Origin: JBCCZC01 sp039188505 | Lineage (GTDB): Bacteria > Pseudomonadota > Gammaproteobacteria > Xanthomonadales > SZUA-38 | Direction: 5' to 3' | Assembly (NCBI GenBank): GCA_039188505.1 | Contig: JBCCZC010000017.1 | Span: forward strand, 1 to 27,104 | DNA: 27,104 nt | Shown here: positions 16,179-25,900 of the stretch, in pieces | Numbering within the stretch: position 1 is the first letter of the stretch | How the letters are laid out: every line of letters starts with the position of its first letter | Notes under the pieces: model-generated | Database searches by the model: none | Told to the model about the DNA's origin: nothing | What the model saw: the letters and a program-made list of their open reading frames with translations, nothing else | Translations under genes and position numbers: made by a program

Positions 16179-17750
16179 TCAAGGACGCGGCTCAGCGGCG
16201 CAATCCGTGCTTCGCAACACCTGCCCCCGGAGCCCGGGCGTTTCCTCTTCGCCCGCGGCGTAGGCCACCCGGCCACCGACCAGGACGGTGTGGATACCCG
16301 CGCTCAGCGCCGTTGCATCCTCGTAGCTGGCTATCGCAGCGAAGGCGTCGGGATCGAGGACCGCGACGTCCGCATGATACCCCGTCCGCAGGAAACCACG
16401 CTCGCAGAGGCCGATGGTCTCGGCGACCAGTCCCGCACTGCGATGGACAAATTCCTCGGGGGAAAGGAGGCGCCGATCACGGACGAAATCGGCAAACTTC
16501 TTCGGGTACGTACCGTACTTTCGCGGATGCCCCGATGACCCGTCCGAGCCGGTCATGACCCAGGGTTGCACCGCAAAGGCGTCGACGTCCTCGCGCGCCA
16601 TGACGAAGGAGGCGACGGATGGATCGCCGTCCAGGATGATCTCGACCGCCGCTTCGAGCGTCGGCAGCTCGAGCCGCGCGGCCGCATCGGCAAGGGTCTG
16701 GCCGGCGAACCGGTGCCCGGCTTTGGTGATGAGGAAAGCGTCGGCGCCGTTGCGCACGACCAGGTTCGCGGCCATCTCCTCGAACACTCGCTGACGCAAG
16801 GCAGGGTTGCGGAGACGCGCACGCATGGCGTCCTTCGAATCGGCCTGAACCCAGCGCTCGAGGAGCGCATTGCTCAGGCGAGTCCCGGAAGCGAGCCAGG
16901 GATACTGATTGGCGGTGATGTCGAGACCGCGCGCGCGAGCGTCGTTGATCATCTGGATCATGGTTTCGCCGTAGCCGGTCACGTCGCCACCGAGCGCCTT
17001 GATGTGCGACACATGGACCGCGACGTCCGCCGTTTCCGCGATGAGAATCATCTCCTGTAGCGCACCGAGGACACCGACGCCCGCGGAACTCTCGGAACGC
17101 ATGTGGGAGTCAACGACGCCGGCGCGGTCGCCAACGACCCGCGCGAGAGCGATGATCTCCTCGGTCTGCGCATAGCTCCCGGGAGCGTAGAAAAGGCCCA
17201 GGGAAAGGCCGAACGCGCCGGCGTCGAGGGCCTCGGCCAGAACCGTCTCCATGGCGCGCTGCTCGGCCCGGGTCGGTGCCCGAACCTCGAGGCCCATCAC
17301 CCGACGCCGAATCGCACCGTGGCCGGCGAGGGCTGCAACGTTGGTCCCGACGCCGGCAGCCTCGAGCTTGCCGAGATAACCGGGTACGTCCTCGGACCCG
17401 CCGCCGTCGTTTCCCACGAAGACCGTGGTCACGCCCTGAGCCAGATAATTGAGATTGCGCCGGCGCGCGGGGGCGCTCGCCACGAGATCCAGGCTCGCGT
17501 GCGTGTGCGGATCGATGAAGCCCGGCAAAACCCATTGCCCATCGGCGTCGATCACCCGCTCGGCGGTGGCGTCCGGCCCGGCATCGACGCTGGTGATCCG
17601 ACCGTCGCGGATAGCGATATTGGCCACGCGCGGCGGCCGAAGACTCCCCTCGAAGACCAGCCCATTGACGATCAGGATGTCGTCGGCCGCGGCCGGCACC
17701 GCGATGGCCGCGAGCACCAGTACCATCAATCGGTTAAGGTCTGTTCGCAT
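16179..17750 (-). CDS. Periplasmic D-aminoacylase/N-acyl-D-amino-acid deacylase-like amidohydrolase
   Basis: A 523-residue metal-dependent amidohydrolase with a signal peptide (MRTDLNRLMVLVLAAIAVPAAA), so it acts in the periplasm. The family removes acyl groups from N-acyl-D-amino acids. The barrel begins with LPGFIDPHTHASLDL (metal histidines 82 and 84). HVSHIKALG gives a further metal histidine, and MTGSDGSSGHPRKYGTYPKK is the characteristic late signature with the catalytic aspartate. The position that is a metal-binding cysteine in typical D-aminoacylases (GNCG) is Asp115 here (FVGNDGGG), so metal use or substrate may differ. A long upstream extension of the frame is not real because it runs through the divergent gene. 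The start codon overlaps that of the divergent M14 peptidase gene, and the two probably work on related peptides. Confidence 0.85.
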   Translation of the reverse strand: MRTDLNRLMVLVLAAIAVPAAADDILIVNGLVFEGSLRPPRVANIAIRDGRITSVDAGPDATAERVIDADGQWVLPGFIDPHTHASLDLVASAPARRRNLNYLAQGVTTVFVGNDGGGSEDVPGYLGKLEAAGVGTNVAALAGHGAIRRRVMGLEVRAPTRAEQRAMETVLAEALDAGAFGLSLGLFYAPGSYAQTEEIIALARVVGDRAGVVDSHMRSESSAGVGVLGALQEMILIAETADVAVHVSHIKALGGDVTGYGETMIQMINDARARGLDITANQYPWLASGTRLSNALLERWVQADSKDAMRARLRNPALRQRVFEEMAANLVVRNGADAFLITKAGHRFAGQTLADAAARLELPTLEAAVEIILDGDPSVASFVMAREDVDAFAVQPWVMTGSDGSSGHPRKYGTYPKKFADFVRDRRLLSPEEFVHRSAGLVAETIGLCERGFLRTGYHADVAVLDPDAFAAIASYEDATALSAGIHTVLVGGRVAYAAGEEETPGLRGQVLRSTDCAAEPRP

Positions 17751-18960
17751 GATGTCCGTGTCCCTTGCTTCCCGCACCGGTACCTCGGCGGGACGCCTGC
17801 TCGCTGCCGTTCTCCTCGTGCCGCTGCTACTGGCAGGTTGTCTCACGCACCGGTCGTCCATGCCGCCCTGTGCCTTCGGCAGCCTGCGCGTCGATGCCGG
17901 CTTCGACGGCGGCGCGATTGCCCAATGTACGCGACAAGGCGAAAGCGCGCTCCTGCTGACCATCCGACCCGAGGCCCCGCCGACAAACAACAGTCCGTGG
18001 TACGCCTTCCGGATCTCGTCCGAATCGCCACGGCGGATCACCGTCACGCTGGCGGTCGAGGAAGGCCGGTTCCGCTACTGGCCGAAGTTCAGCCGGGACG
18101 GCGAGAACTGGTTCCGCATGCCCGATGCGCAGGCGGAAACGGTGGCTGACGACACGCGGTTCACGTTCTCCACGCAGGTGGATCGCCACCCGCTCTGGGT
18201 CTCGGCCCAGGAGCTTGTGACCACCGACGATTACGCGCCGTGGCTCGACGCCTGGGCCGCCGCGCCCGGGGCGACGCGGCAAACGATCGGCACGAGCCGC
18301 GATGGCCAACCGGTCGAGCTCCTGACGATCGGAAGCGGGCCGGAGACGGTGGTGCTGCTCGGTCGCCAGCATCCACCCGAGGTCAGCGGCGCCCTGGCGA
18401 TGACCTGGTTCCTCGACGAGGTCTTCGGTTCTTCGGAGCTCGCCACGACGTTTCGCGAGCGCTTCCGGATACTCGCGGTTCCGCTCATCAACCCCGATGG
18501 CGTCGACCGCGGCCACTGGCGCTTCGGTACCGGAGGGCTCGATCTGAACCGGGATTGGGGCGGCTTCACCGAGCCTGAGCCTGCTGCGGTGCGAGATGTC
18601 ATCGACGCCTGGGTCGCCGGTGGAGCCGATATCCGGCTCGTACTGGATTTCCACTCAACCTACGAAAACAAGTTCTACACCCAGATGCCCGAGGACAACG
18701 CCCAGCCTCCGGGCTTCGCGACGCTTTGGCTCGACCGCTCGCGCGAGCGTCTGCCCGATTTCGAATTCGAACACGATCCCCGCCCGCCCTCGGGCCAGGC
18801 CAACACGAAGAACTACTTTTTCGAACGGTTCGGCATCCATGCCATCACCTACGAGCTCGGCGACGAGACCGATCGACGGACAATCAGGCAGGTGACGCCC
18901 GTTTTCGCCCAGGAGATGATGCGCACGCTCCTCGAGTGGGATCGCCCAGCAGCGCCCTGA
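17749..18960 (+). CDS. M14-family zinc carboxypeptidase lipoprotein with CCP-like N-domain
   Basis: A 403-residue protein with a lipoprotein signal (VLLVPLLLAGC, lipidated Cys31), so it is anchored in the envelope. A beta-sandwich domain resembling that of cytosolic-carboxypeptidase-type M14B enzymes follows (SPWYAFRISS, FRYWPKFSRDGENW), then the catalytic domain. Zinc ligands are H208 and E211 (RQHPPEVSG) and H302 (LDFHSTYEN). LDLNRDW holds the carboxylate-binding Asn/Arg pair, and E369 (ITYELGDE) is the catalytic glutamate. It should remove C-terminal residues from peptides, or act as an amidase on cell-wall peptides. Starts at 17749, 17752 (ATG) or 17758 (GTG) are possible; AAGG lies nine bases before the first. 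The first ATG overlaps the ATG of the divergent amidohydrolase. Confidence 0.88.
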   Translation: MMSVSLASRTGTSAGRLLAAVLLVPLLLAGCLTHRSSMPPCAFGSLRVDAGFDGGAIAQCTRQGESALLLTIRPEAPPTNNSPWYAFRISSESPRRITVTLAVEEGRFRYWPKFSRDGENWFRMPDAQAETVADDTRFTFSTQVDRHPLWVSAQELVTTDDYAPWLDAWAAAPGATRQTIGTSRDGQPVELLTIGSGPETVVLLGRQHPPEVSGALAMTWFLDEVFGSSELATTFRERFRILAVPLINPDGVDRGHWRFGTGGLDLNRDWGGFTEPEPAAVRDVIDAWVAGGADIRLVLDFHSTYENKFYTQMPEDNAQPPGFATLWLDRSRERLPDFEFEHDPRPPSGQANTKNYFFERFGIHAITYELGDETDRRTIRQVTPVFAQEMMRTLLEWDRPAAP

Positions 18961-19063
18961 CTCGAGGAGGAACGAGAAGTTGAACGTCCAGGCGGCGTTC
19001 AGCCGCGGTTAACCCGCGCATGGTCACGCTAGCGCGGAGGGATTCAGGGAGAAGAGGCACACC

Positions 19064-21256
19064 ATGATCCACCCGTTTTCGGAGGCGTCCGGGCCGGCGG
19101 CCTGCAACCGACCGGAGGCCACACGAGGCGTCGGAGGTCTCGTTTCCGCGGCCGCTCTACCGGCAGTTCTGCTGGCTCTCATGATCAGCGCTGCGCCCGC
19201 CCTCGCGCAGCCCGCCACGTCGGACTACCTCGAATCCGTACTCCTGACCGAGCCGACGACGGACGCGCCGATCGAGATCGAGACGCGCACGCTGGTCGAA
19301 CTGGATGCCTCGCGGGTGGACGTCTTCCGCAGCGGGTTCCAGGTGTTCGTCAACCTGCTCCTCGATGGAGCACCCCGCGCCGAGCCCCCAGCGGAGCAGC
19401 GTTTCCGATATTCGATCGGTTTTCTCCCGGCGGGCTTCACCGAGGTGCTGTTCTACGTCGACGGTCAGCCGATCCAGGACGGGCTGCGGCTGCACGTCGC
19501 CCAGGTGCGATCGCCGCCGGCAGCTGAGCTTGCCCGCGGCGACGACGTCAGACCGTTCGAGATCGACACCGGACGCTTCGGTTTCTTTCCAATCGAGTTC
19601 CGCCTGCCGGACGGGGCGCCGCCGGGCGCCTGGGGCGTGACGCTCTTCGATGAGCCGGCGGGCGCGGTCAGCGCGGGTGCTGTCCTGCCCCCTGGAGGCG
19701 CGGTGCCGGGATTCTTCAGCTTCGGCATCGCGACCGCCGAGGACGTGGCGGTCACCGTGTTCGAGTATTCGGGTAGCGTGGATACGCTCGATCTGGTCCT
19801 CGAACGGATCGTCGACGGGTCGCGCGTCCGCATCGTCGAGGCGCCTGCGACACCCAGCGGCGGCGGCTTCTCGGCGTCGCTCGAACCCGGGCTCTACGTC
19901 CTGGTCGTCAGCAACGGCGCCGGAGCGCCGCGGGCCCAGTTCGGAGCGACGATCGCCGCCTCGAGCCTGCAGCGCGGCTTCAGCTTTGGCGGCTGGATGG
20001 ACGACGTGGGCGTCGGAGGCTTCACGACCGCATTCGGATCGACGACGATCCGCTTCGATCTCGTCTACGGGTCCAACTACGGCGAGGTGGGGGCGGAAGA
20101 GCCCGAGGTTGCCGTCCTCTGGGACGAGTCGCCCACCGACCGCTACGCCATCTATCGCTCGAGCTCGCCGTCCGGCGAGGCGGGCGGCGAACTGACGGAG
20201 GTCCGGTCTCCGGCTGGCGAGCCGCTGGTGTTCGCGACGCACCCGACCGTCGCGGCCGCGATCGTCACCCCGGACCTCACGCGGTTCCTCGTTCCCGCCA
20301 CCGAAACGGGCGCGTTGCCCGCGATCCTCGCGTTCGCGAACGCCGAAACGATAGCGTGCTGCCCCGATCCCGGGCTGGGCCCCGACGCCATACCGGTGGG
20401 CTTCGATGCGAGCGGCGAACGCTTCGTGCACATCGAGCCCGGGGCCTCGGAGTCCACCAGCGAGCTCATAGCGACGGATCTCGCCAGCGGATCCCGGCAG
20501 GTGTTCGAGCTGCCCTATGAGCCGGATCGGGTGCTCGCCGCAACGATCGATGATTCGGGCCGCACCGCGATCGTGACGGGAAGGCCCGCCAGCGGTACCA
20601 GTGCCGCCCGCGTCGATCTCGAGACCGGCGAGGTGGACGTCTTCTTCGAGACCACCGACGCCTTCCTGCTGGATTTCGCGGCAGAGCCGGATGCCAGTGG
20701 CTATGCCGCCATCGAGATTCCCTCCTCGGTTCTCGGCCCGGGCCTGACCGTGACGACCGTGGATCCCGCGACCGGCGAGACGTCGAGGTTCAGAGCGCTC
20801 TTGCCAGTTTTCCTGGGCGCCCTGGTCTATCGTGACAGCTGGCTGCGTGAGGGCATTCTCACCGTCGTCTTCGACTGCACCGAGTTCTGGCTACGCCAGT
20901 GCATCAGTCGAATCGACGTTGACCAGCAGCTGACCCTCCCCGGCGAACCGCCACCCGCGGGCTTCGCCTACTCGACCCTGCTGGATGAATCTCGCGACGG
21001 CCGCTGGCGGCTGTTTTCCCGGCGCACCCTGCTCGCCGCCGGCAACCAGGTGCTCCCCGGCAGCCGGGAGGTCTGGCTCCACGATGCGGCCAGCGGCTCC
21101 GCGACCCGCATCACGCAGGCCTCCTACGATCCGTTTCCGTCGGGCCGGGTCAGCCAGGACGGTTCCCGCGTGCTGCTGTCAGACGGCGCGGTCGGCGTCG
21201 AGGCCGGTGCGCCGGTCGGGGAACGGCTGCTGCTCTGGCGCCGCGAGACGCGGTAG
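19064..21256 (+). CDS. Large exported protein of unknown family with beta-propeller-like C-terminal half
   Basis: A 730-residue protein with a signal peptide (hydrophobic AALPAVLLALMISAAPALAQ near residues 31-50) and a good ribosome site (GAGG seven bases before the ATG). The N-terminal half is strand-rich. It includes two segments resembling small extracytoplasmic beta domains (around FFPIEFRLPDGAPPGAW, and ESGLYV-like turns). The C-terminal half has repeats typical of TolB/WD40-type propellers (VGFDASGERFVHIEP, ATIDDSGRTAIVTGRP, SRDGRWRLFSRR, VSQDGSRVLLSDG). No catalytic residues were recognised. It may bind a ligand or protein at the cell surface or in the periplasm. It follows the M14 peptidase by 103 bases on the same strand but has its own ribosome site; co-transcription is possible. 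Confidence 0.75.
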   Translation: MIHPFSEASGPAACNRPEATRGVGGLVSAAALPAVLLALMISAAPALAQPATSDYLESVLLTEPTTDAPIEIETRTLVELDASRVDVFRSGFQVFVNLLLDGAPRAEPPAEQRFRYSIGFLPAGFTEVLFYVDGQPIQDGLRLHVAQVRSPPAAELARGDDVRPFEIDTGRFGFFPIEFRLPDGAPPGAWGVTLFDEPAGAVSAGAVLPPGGAVPGFFSFGIATAEDVAVTVFEYSGSVDTLDLVLERIVDGSRVRIVEAPATPSGGGFSASLEPGLYVLVVSNGAGAPRAQFGATIAASSLQRGFSFGGWMDDVGVGGFTTAFGSTTIRFDLVYGSNYGEVGAEEPEVAVLWDESPTDRYAIYRSSSPSGEAGGELTEVRSPAGEPLVFATHPTVAAAIVTPDLTRFLVPATETGALPAILAFANAETIACCPDPGLGPDAIPVGFDASGERFVHIEPGASESTSELIATDLASGSRQVFELPYEPDRVLAATIDDSGRTAIVTGRPASGTSAARVDLETGEVDVFFETTDAFLLDFAAEPDASGYAAIEIPSSVLGPGLTVTTVDPATGETSRFRALLPVFLGALVYRDSWLREGILTVVFDCTEFWLRQCISRIDVDQQLTLPGEPPPAGFAYSTLLDESRDGRWRLFSRRTLLAAGNQVLPGSREVWLHDAASGSATRITQASYDPFPSGRVSQDGSRVLLSDGAVGVEAGAPVGERLLLWRRETR

Positions 21257-21320
21257 CCACCTGTTGGAATGCGGCGAATCGACGGAGCCTACGCGTCGCG
21301 GCGGTATCGACAAGCGCGAC

Positions 21321-21341
21321 GCGCCCGCTCGTAACGGGCGC
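21321..21341. terminator. GC-rich hairpin between convergent genes
   Basis: GCGCCCG (21321-21327) and CGGGCGC (21335-21341) form a perfect seven-base stem with a seven-base loop between the convergent exported-protein and transporter genes. There is no T run on either side, so it is at most a weak bidirectional terminator. Confidence 0.3.
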
Positions 21342-21352
21342 CGGGCAGGCCG

Positions 21353-22849
21353 CTAGCCGCTCTGCAGGACGGCCGGCGCCACCACCAGGGCGACCAGCGT
21401 CACCAGCACGATGCCGATGAGGTTCAAGAGCACGCCAGCGCGGACCATCTGGGGAATCGTCAGCATCCCGGTCGCGAACACGATCGCGTTCGGCGGCGTG
21501 GCGACCGGCAGCATGAAAGCGCAGCTCGCGGCGATCGTGATCGGCACGGTGAGGATGAGTGGCGGGATGCCCGCCTGCAGCGCGATCGCCCCCATCACCG
21601 GCAGCAGCGTGGCCGTGGTCGCGAGGTTGCTCGTCAGCTCGGTGAGGAAGATCACGAGCGCGACGGCCGCGACTACCAGCACGGCGGTGCCCAGCGCGTT
21701 CAGCGGCGAAAGGCTTTCGCCGAGCCACAGAGCGAGGCCGCTGTTGGAGACGGCCGCCGCGAGGCTGAGGCCGCCGCCGAAGAGAATCAGTACGCCCCAC
21801 GGCACGCGCGCCGCGTCGTGCCAGGTCATGAGCTGCGGCTGCGTCGCGTTCCCGCTCGGAAGCATGAATAGCAGCAGCGCCGCGGTCATCACGATGCCCG
21901 AGTCCGAAATCCCGGTCAGGCCGAACCATTCGGTGAGTGGGCGCCGCAGGATCCAGCAGAACACGACGGCGCCGAAGACCACGGCGACGCGCTTCTCCGG
22001 CGTCGTCATCGGACCCATCTCTTCACGCAGCTCGTGGAGATGGCGATCCACCGCGTCATTCGCGGGAATGTCGAAGGGGTGCAGGAGACGGGTCAGAGCG
22101 AACCACGCAATCGGCAGCATCATCAGGCTCAAGGGAACGCCGACCATCATCCAGCGGGCGAAGCTGATCTCGATACCGTAGTTGTCGGCAAGGTAGGCGA
22201 TGAGCAGCGCGTTCGGCGGCGTACCGATGAGCGTCGCCATGCCGCCGATGCTCGCGCCGTAGGCGAGCCCCAGGAGCATCGCGATCTGGAAGTGGCCGAG
22301 GTCGTGCTCCCGCAGATCAGCCACGTTTTCACGGATGACCGCCAGCACCGAGAGCACGATCGGCAGCAGCATCATCGTAGTCGAGGTATTCGTCATCCAC
22401 ATGCTGAGCAGCGCGCACACGAGCATGAAGCCGCCGACGAGGCGGCGACCATCGGTGCCGGTGCGATCGAGGATGGCAAGCGAGATACGCCGGTGCAGGT
22501 TCCAGCGCTCCAGTGCGAGCGCCATGAGAAAGCCACCGAGGAAGAGATAGATGATCGGATTCGCGTAGTGCGATGCCGCATCCCGGAGGCTGGCGATGCC
22601 CAGGGGTTCGAAGAGGACGATCGGTAGAAACGCCGTCGCGGGAACGGGGATCGCCTCGGTCGCCCACCAGACCGCCATCCACAAGCCAACGGCCGCAACG
22701 CGCCACGCCTGCGGATCCATGAAGTCCTGGAGACTCTCGGTCGCGAACATGACGGCGAACAGCGCCGGCCCCAGGATCCGTCCAGCGACCTGGTAGCCCT
22801 CGACGGGACGGTTCACCGTTGCTTCCGCGCTTCTCGGCGTCGTGATCAT
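21353..22849 (-). CDS. SLC13/DASS-family sodium:anion symporter
   Basis: A 498-residue inner-membrane transporter of the divalent anion:sodium symporter family (VcINDY/NaDC type), which imports dicarboxylates, sulfate or related anions with sodium. It has about eleven hydrophobic segments. The two paired substrate and sodium sites are recognisable: MTNTSTTMMLLP (153-155 TNT) and TSNLATTATLLP (407-409 SNL), both one residue away from the canonical SNT. Other typical parts are WWATEAIPVPATAFLP, IGTPPNALLIAYL and VATPPNAIVFATG. The ATG at 22849 has AGGGA at a good distance. It lies 76 bases after the TonB receptor gene on the same strand, with a GC hairpin between, and could carry the receptor's ligand or a product of it across the inner membrane. 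Confidence 0.87.
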   Translation of the reverse strand: MITTPRSAEATVNRPVEGYQVAGRILGPALFAVMFATESLQDFMDPQAWRVAAVGLWMAVWWATEAIPVPATAFLPIVLFEPLGIASLRDAASHYANPIIYLFLGGFLMALALERWNLHRRISLAILDRTGTDGRRLVGGFMLVCALLSMWMTNTSTTMMLLPIVLSVLAVIRENVADLREHDLGHFQIAMLLGLAYGASIGGMATLIGTPPNALLIAYLADNYGIEISFARWMMVGVPLSLMMLPIAWFALTRLLHPFDIPANDAVDRHLHELREEMGPMTTPEKRVAVVFGAVVFCWILRRPLTEWFGLTGISDSGIVMTAALLLFMLPSGNATQPQLMTWHDAARVPWGVLILFGGGLSLAAAVSNSGLALWLGESLSPLNALGTAVLVVAAVALVIFLTELTSNLATTATLLPVMGAIALQAGIPPLILTVPITIAASCAFMLPVATPPNAIVFATGMLTIPQMVRAGVLLNLIGIVLVTLVALVVAPAVLQSG

Positions 22850-22876
22850 GATTTCCCTGGCGCCGAGTGAGGCGGT

Positions 22877-22900
22877 CGCCGGGGCCCTTCAGCCCCGGCG
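22877..22900. terminator. Perfect nine-base-pair hairpin between receptor and transporter genes
   Basis: CGCCGGGGC (22877-22885) pairs with GCCCCGGCG (22892-22900) around a six-base loop. It lies just after the receptor stop on the minus strand. With no T run it may slow, rather than end, transcription, or protect the 3' end of the receptor message. Confidence 0.4.
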
Positions 22901-22925
22901 GCGATGCGACACCAGCTCGGTCGTC

Positions 22926-25900
22926 TTAGAGCGAGAAACGCAGGTCGACGTAGTAGTAGCGCCCGAGATCGCGGTGGGAGTCGGCAAAGTAACCGAAGAA
23001 CCGATCCGCCAGCGGCGCTCGTTCGTCTGTCACGTTGTTGATTCCCAGCCGCACGCGCGTGTCGACATCCGCGAGGTCGAAGTTGTAATCGAAGCGCATG
23101 TTGTAGGTGGTCATCGACGGGATGATCCACTGGGTCCCGTCGGACAGCGTCAGGCTGTTCTGGAAGAAATCGCCGATGTAGAACGCATTCACCGAGGCCC
23201 CGAACTGCTCGTAGCGCCAGGCGACGGAGAGGTTCATGCGCTCCTCCTGGTTGCCGTCGCGCCGGATCAGATCGTCGAAGCCCGCGACCGGGTAGTTCGA
23301 GGGAATCAGCCCGGACTGCTGCGCTTCCAGAAGGACGTTGGCGTTGCCGCCCGGCTCCTGCTCGAACTTCTCAAGAAACGAGCCAACGAACCGCGTGGTG
23401 AAGTCACCGAAGGACGTTTCCCAGTTGTAGTACACACCGACATCAATACCGTCGACGGTCCGCGTATTCAGATTCGCGTAGCGGTCGTTGACCGCGTCGA
23501 GCACGCCCTGCGGGCACAGCCCGGCCGCCTCGTAGAAGGGCGCCTCGTCCGGATCGACGTCGGCCCGGACCGTCGCAGGATTGCCCACGACCGAGGCACA
23601 GTTCGCGTTCCCCTGCTCGAGCAGGAAGACGAGGTCGAGGAGCGTGTGGTTCTCTTCGCCGAACAGGCCGATCGTGTCCTCTTTTTCGATCTCCCAGTAG
23701 TCGATGGTGATCGTCAGGTTGTCGAGGGGCTCGAGGACGACCCCAAAGGAGATGTTGTCCGACTTCTCGGGCCGAAGATCCCGGCTGCCCTGCGCCACCC
23801 GCTGGATCTGGTTCTCGCAGTCGAGCACGTCCTGATCGGGATCACCGCCGAAATCTGCGGCGTAGCGGCAGACAAAATCCTCCCGGGTATTCGTCCGGGC
23901 CACGATGTCCTCGTTGATCGTTACCAGGTTCGGCGCCCGGAACGCCTCGGACCAGGAGCCCCGCACGAGCAGCCAGTCGAGCGGCCGCCAGCCGAACGCG
24001 ACCTTGCCGACGTTCGTGTCGCCCACATCCGAGAAGTCCTCGTAGCGCCAGGCGACCTGAACGTCGAGGGTGTCGAGCACGGGGATCGCCAGCTCGGCAA
24101 ACAGCGAAGTGACGTCACGTTCGCCGCGGTTGTCGGGCGTCGGGCTGGAGTTCACCACGTCGGAGACGAACGGGAAGGTGTCCCCCTGCGCGTCGGTGAA
24201 GACGATGGTCCCGTCGAGCCGGGGGTCCCGGTCGTCGACGAAGGATTCCTCGCGATACTCGAAGCCCGCGAGCAGCCCCACCGGACCGCTCGGTGCGTCG
24301 AACAGGGTCGGCGTCGAGATCTTGAAATCGAACATCTTCAGATCCGATTCGCTGTCGCGGCGAACGTCCACGAGGGCCCGCTCGAGGTTGCTGCCGACCC
24401 CGCCACCAAAGGGGTTGTAGGCCGCGGGCGTGGGATCGTTGAGCGCTTCCTGCATGAGCGTGTTCGAGACGCGATTGCTGGTCACATCGGAGCGCTCTGC
24501 CTCCGAGTAGACGATCGCCGTCTCCCAGTCCCACTCGCCCCAGGTGCCGCGCAGCCCCTGCAGGAAGCGCCAGGTCTCGGCCGAGTTGTTGACGATCCGC
24601 GGGAGCTCCGCGAAGCGGTAGTTGTCGATCTCCAGCTCCAGGCCCTCGCAGGGGACCATCGTGCCGATCACCGAGTCGGGCAGGCGATTTGGCGACCCGC
24701 AGGGGCCGAGTGGATTGTAGTAGTTGTCGGCTGCGACCCGGAGCTTGACCGAGCTGAAGGAGGCCGAGGGATGCCGGTTCAGATTGCTGTCGGCGTCGTA
24801 CCAGGACACCTCCGTGAAGGACTCCAGGCCATCGCCGAAGTCGTGGTTCAGGTAGGCGAAGACGTTATAGCGCTCGAGCGCCGAGTTGAGATCCCGGAAT
24901 TCGTTGAGGTTATAGCGGACGGTGCCCTGGCCATCCGGCGCGCCGCAGATGCCCGTCAGCAGGTCGTACGCGCACCGGCCGTCGCCCGCGGGATACGTTT
25001 CGAACTCACCGCGGCTGTCCGTGATGCCTGCTGCCTGCAGGCCGAACGGGTCGCCGCTGGTGCTCCGCACGACGTCATACTGCCCGAAGAGCGAGTTGGT
25101 GCTGTTGTTCCGGAAGGCCGTGCTGCCCGCAAAGGGCGAGTCCTCGGGAATGCGCCGGCGAAAGTCCGAATCGGCCCAGCGCTCGTCCTCGTCAGCGCGC
25201 ACGCGGTCGCGATCGTAATAGCTGAAGAACACGCCGAAGTTGGTCTTGTTGTCGTTGAAGTACGTGCCGTACTCCATGTTCAGCGTGATGTCGTTCCGGC
25301 CGACGTTGTCATAAGTGTTGTACCGGGTCCGGACCGAGAAGCCTTCGTAGTCCGATTTCATGACCGTATTCGCAACCCCTGCGACGGCGTCCGCGCCGTA
25401 GAGCGCCGAGGCGCCATCACGAAGCACCTCGAGCCGATCCAGACCGTACACCGGAATCGAGTTCGAGTTGGCAGTGGTCACCGGGACGAAGCTACCGCCG
25501 ACCTCTTCAGTCTGGAAACCCGCAGCGTTGACTACCCGGCGGCCGTTCAGGAGCACCAGTGTGTTGCCGGTCCCGAGGCTGCGCAGGTTGAAGGCGCCGA
25601 TATCGCCCCGCGCCGAGTTGACGCCGCCGCTGATGTTCTCGGCCTCGTTGAAGAAGTTGTTGCCGTTCTCGGGGAGGAGATCGAGGAGCTCGTCACCGGA
25701 ATCGATCCCGAGGATCTCGATGTCCTCCGCGCTGAGCACCGAGACTGCCAGGGCGTCCGAGATCTGGGCGCCCTTGATGTGGGTTCCGACAACGACGACC
25801 TCCTCGATCTCGGCGACGTCGTCACCATCGGTGGCCGAGTCCTGCGCCAAAGCGGTGGCGCCCGAGAGCCCCAGAACGATGGCGACGAATAGCTGGCTGC

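Noticed and set aside
16067..16276. Minus-strand 69-codon frame covering the terminator hairpin
   Set aside because: It overlaps the end of the amidohydrolase gene and has no motif. The hairpins and T run explain the region better.
19157..20431. Minus-strand open frame opposite the exported protein
   Set aside because: The product is Arg/Glu/Asp/His-rich with no motif. The plus-strand frame has a signal peptide and ribosome site.
22842..25892. Plus-strand open frame of over 1000 codons opposite the TonB receptor
   Set aside because: It mirrors the receptor codon for codon, has no signal, motif or plausible start, and the receptor on the other strand is unmistakable.
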